DNA from: Desulfobulbus propionicus
GTDB taxonomy: Bacteria; Desulfobacterota; Dissulfuribacteria; Dissulfuribacterales; DYOW01
Direction: 5' to 3'
NCBI GenBank assembly: GCA_020720325.1
Contig: DYOW01000014.1
Span: 1-37,962, forward strand
DNA length: 37,962 nt
The position numbers and the translations under genes were made by a program. The notes beneath the pieces are model-generated. The model made no database searches, had not been told where the DNA came from, and worked only from the letters and a program-made list of their open reading frames with translations. Below are positions 36,170 to 37,962 of this stretch, piece by piece (position 1 is the first letter of the stretch; every line of letters starts with the position of its first letter).

Positions 36170-36664
36170 TTAGAGCCTTTTTTGTATTAATGGTCTGGAA
36201 GACATATCCCAGATAAATTTATTTGCATAAGGTATTTTTTTATAATGAAACTCTTTTTTTATTTTATTTAATTTATTTAAAATATTCTGCAAAAACTCAT
36301 CTTTATCAAATAAAATACTGATATTTTCTGTCATATCAAGATAAATTGGCTGAAAAAAACCTGCCTGTTCTTTTGATATTATATATGGGGAAATATCCAT
36401 GCTTATCTTATAGTTATTGAATAAATTCTGGGAAAAAGGATTTATTTTTAACTCTATATTATCATAAAAAAAATCCCATTCATATTTTTTTTCCTTTTTT
36501 TTATCCAAAATTATCAGTAAATCAATATCAGAATTTATTTTTTGTGTGGAAGAGGCATATGAACCATAGACAGCGAGGCTTATGAGATTTTGATTATAGG
36601 CATTAATAATAAAATTAATAATCATCTCAAAGCATTCCTGATGTATTTTATTAAAAAAAATCAT
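36170..36664 (-). CDS. Nucleotidyltransferase (MNT-like)
   Basis: LISLAVYGSYASSTQKINSDIDLLIILDKK. Confidence 0.85.
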   Translation of the reverse strand: MIFFNKIHQECFEMIINFIINAYNQNLISLAVYGSYASSTQKINSDIDLLIILDKKKEKKYEWDFFYDNIELKINPFSQNLFNNYKISMDISPYIISKEQAGFFQPIYLDMTENISILFDKDEFLQNILNKLNKIKKEFHYKKIPYANKFIWDMSSRPLIQKRL

Positions 36665-36688
36665 TTTAATAACCTGTTGACTTCATTA

Positions 36689-37231
36689 TTAAATGTTTTT
36701 CCATATTTTTGCAAAATCAAAGGATAGTTCACAATCTTTTATATTAAAAACAAATGTTTCGTCTGTTATGTCAGCCTCTTTGGCATATCTGCCCTGATAA
36801 TTTTGGTAGATTTTCACAAGCTTTTCATCAGGATCAACTATGCAGTAATACTTTACGCCCTCCTGTTCATATAGCTTGAATTTAACACGAATATCCTTGT
36901 TTTCTGTTTTAGGTGAGAGGATTTCAAAGATTATGACAGGTGGTGTAGTTATGTAATTTCCCTTTGGTTTATAACAGACCACTGAATTGTCAGGCTGCAC
37001 AATGGTGTCTTTTGATATTCTCCAGTCAACAGGCAAAAGCGCATAACAATCAGTGCGATTATCCAATGCTTCATTAAGAATAATGCTGATATTGCCATTT
37101 ATAAGCTGGTGATTAATAGAAGGAGCTGGCGACATTGCATAAGCAATCCCACTTATTATCTCCCAGTTTCCCTCCCAGTTTTTGTAGTCTTTGTATGTGT
37201 AATGCGGCAGATATTTTCTTGCAAGGTTCAT
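36689..37231 (-). CDS. Uma2 (DUF820) family protein
   Basis: WEIISGIAYAMSPAPSINHQ..VQPDNSVVC..TPPVIIFEILSPKTENKDIRVKFKLYEQEGVKYYCIVDP. Confidence 0.9.
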   Translation of the reverse strand: MNLARKYLPHYTYKDYKNWEGNWEIISGIAYAMSPAPSINHQLINGNISIILNEALDNRTDCYALLPVDWRISKDTIVQPDNSVVCYKPKGNYITTPPVIIFEILSPKTENKDIRVKFKLYEQEGVKYYCIVDPDEKLVKIYQNYQGRYAKEADITDETFVFNIKDCELSFDFAKIWKNI

Positions 37232-37252
37232 TTTTTTTATTTAATCCCTAAT

Positions 37253-37837
37253 TTATATTTTTATGAATATTTTCTCAAGTTTAACTGTTAATCCCTCAAG
37301 AACCTTTGATTTTGCCGAGTTTGGAAGTATTTTATTGTCATAGGACTCCACGGCGCCTTCAGAAAAAATATGATATTTGTTATTTTCAATAGCAAAAACC
37401 TGAACACATTCCATTTCAGGATATACAAGCCAGAACTCTGTTATGCCAAATTTTTCGTAAATATCCCTTTTTTCAAATGTATCCCTTGTCAAAGTTGACT
37501 GGGATACAATCTCAATTACAATGTCAGGATTTCCAAAAATCCCCCTTTTTTGAATTTTATCCCTGTTTTCCTGTTTTATAAATATTAAATCTGGCTGCAC
37601 AACATTTTCCTCGTCAAGGATTACATCTGTAGGGGCGGAAAATATATAGCCAATTTGATTATTTCTAACAAAACCATTTAAAATCATAGAGATATTCTTG
37701 CGATACCATTGATGATAGGAGGTAGGTGTGGGGTAACTTATAAGATTTCCCCTTAATATCTCATATTGTTTTGTATCCTCAATTAAGAGATATTCTTTAT
37801 ATGTGAATTTTTTGTTTTTAAGTGATAAGGTATTCAT
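37253..37837 (-). CDS. Uma2 (DUF820) family protein
   Basis: VVQPDLIFIKQENRDKIQKRGIFGNPDIVIEIVSQSTLTRDTFEKRDIYEKFGITEFWLVYP. Confidence 0.9.
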   Translation of the reverse strand: MNTLSLKNKKFTYKEYLLIEDTKQYEILRGNLISYPTPTSYHQWYRKNISMILNGFVRNNQIGYIFSAPTDVILDEENVVQPDLIFIKQENRDKIQKRGIFGNPDIVIEIVSQSTLTRDTFEKRDIYEKFGITEFWLVYPEMECVQVFAIENNKYHIFSEGAVESYDNKILPNSAKSKVLEGLTVKLEKIFIKI

Positions 37838-37885
37838 TTTTAATAAACCATTTTAATAAATCATCAAAAAATTAATAAAAATTAA

Positions 37886-37962
37886 TAAGCTCTGATTATT
37901 ACCCCTCACCCTAACCCTCTCCCACAAGGGGAGAGGGGACTGATTCGAAATGCTCCCTCAAG
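37886..37962. repeat. Dispersed repeat, copy B (cut by window end)
   Basis: TAAGCTCTGATTATTACCCCTCACCCTAACCCTCTCCCACAAGGGGAGAGGGG matches copy A at 18927. Confidence 0.8.

Overview
AT-rich bacterial chromosomal window with one flagellar and surface-glycan island plus scattered accessory modules; I cannot assign the organism confidently. Order: metK 3' end (partial), ahcY, galE, a GT2 glycosyltransferase, a membrane HAMP protein with a c-type heme motif, then a compact signalling cassette (dual-Cache/HAMP/Hpt/HATPase CheA-like kinase, CheX-like protein, CheY-like receiver, PAS-GGDEF) and dusB. A mostly minus-strand block follows: SpsF-like cytidylyltransferase fusion, GT2, polytopic membrane protein, two radical SAM proteins, two FkbM-like proteins, TPR-glycosyltransferase and a Maf/DUF115-like protein. 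The plus-strand flagellar block has an unusual flagellin, two Uma2 genes, a retroviral-like aspartic protease, fliD, fliS, an unknown gene and a flaG-like gene. A pseI-like gene lies downstream on the minus strand. Small accessory modules include a VapBC-like pair, two MNT/HEPN pairs, a DUF4160/DUF2442 pair, five Uma2 genes, a RAYT with REP palindromes and two MITE-like elements. The most striking signals are: (1) a flagellin whose central ~325 aa is a hexapeptide-repeat, beta-solenoid-like insert; (2) a RAYT transposase whose ORF contains its own REP palindrome in frame, translated as RDNPRVVP; (3) a self-contained Cache-CheA-like/CheX/CheY/GGDEF phosphorelay; (4) a dispersed repeat about 50 bp upstream of two related Uma2 genes. 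No rRNA, tRNA or CRISPR array was recognised. All family calls come from reading motifs by eye; no database search was run.
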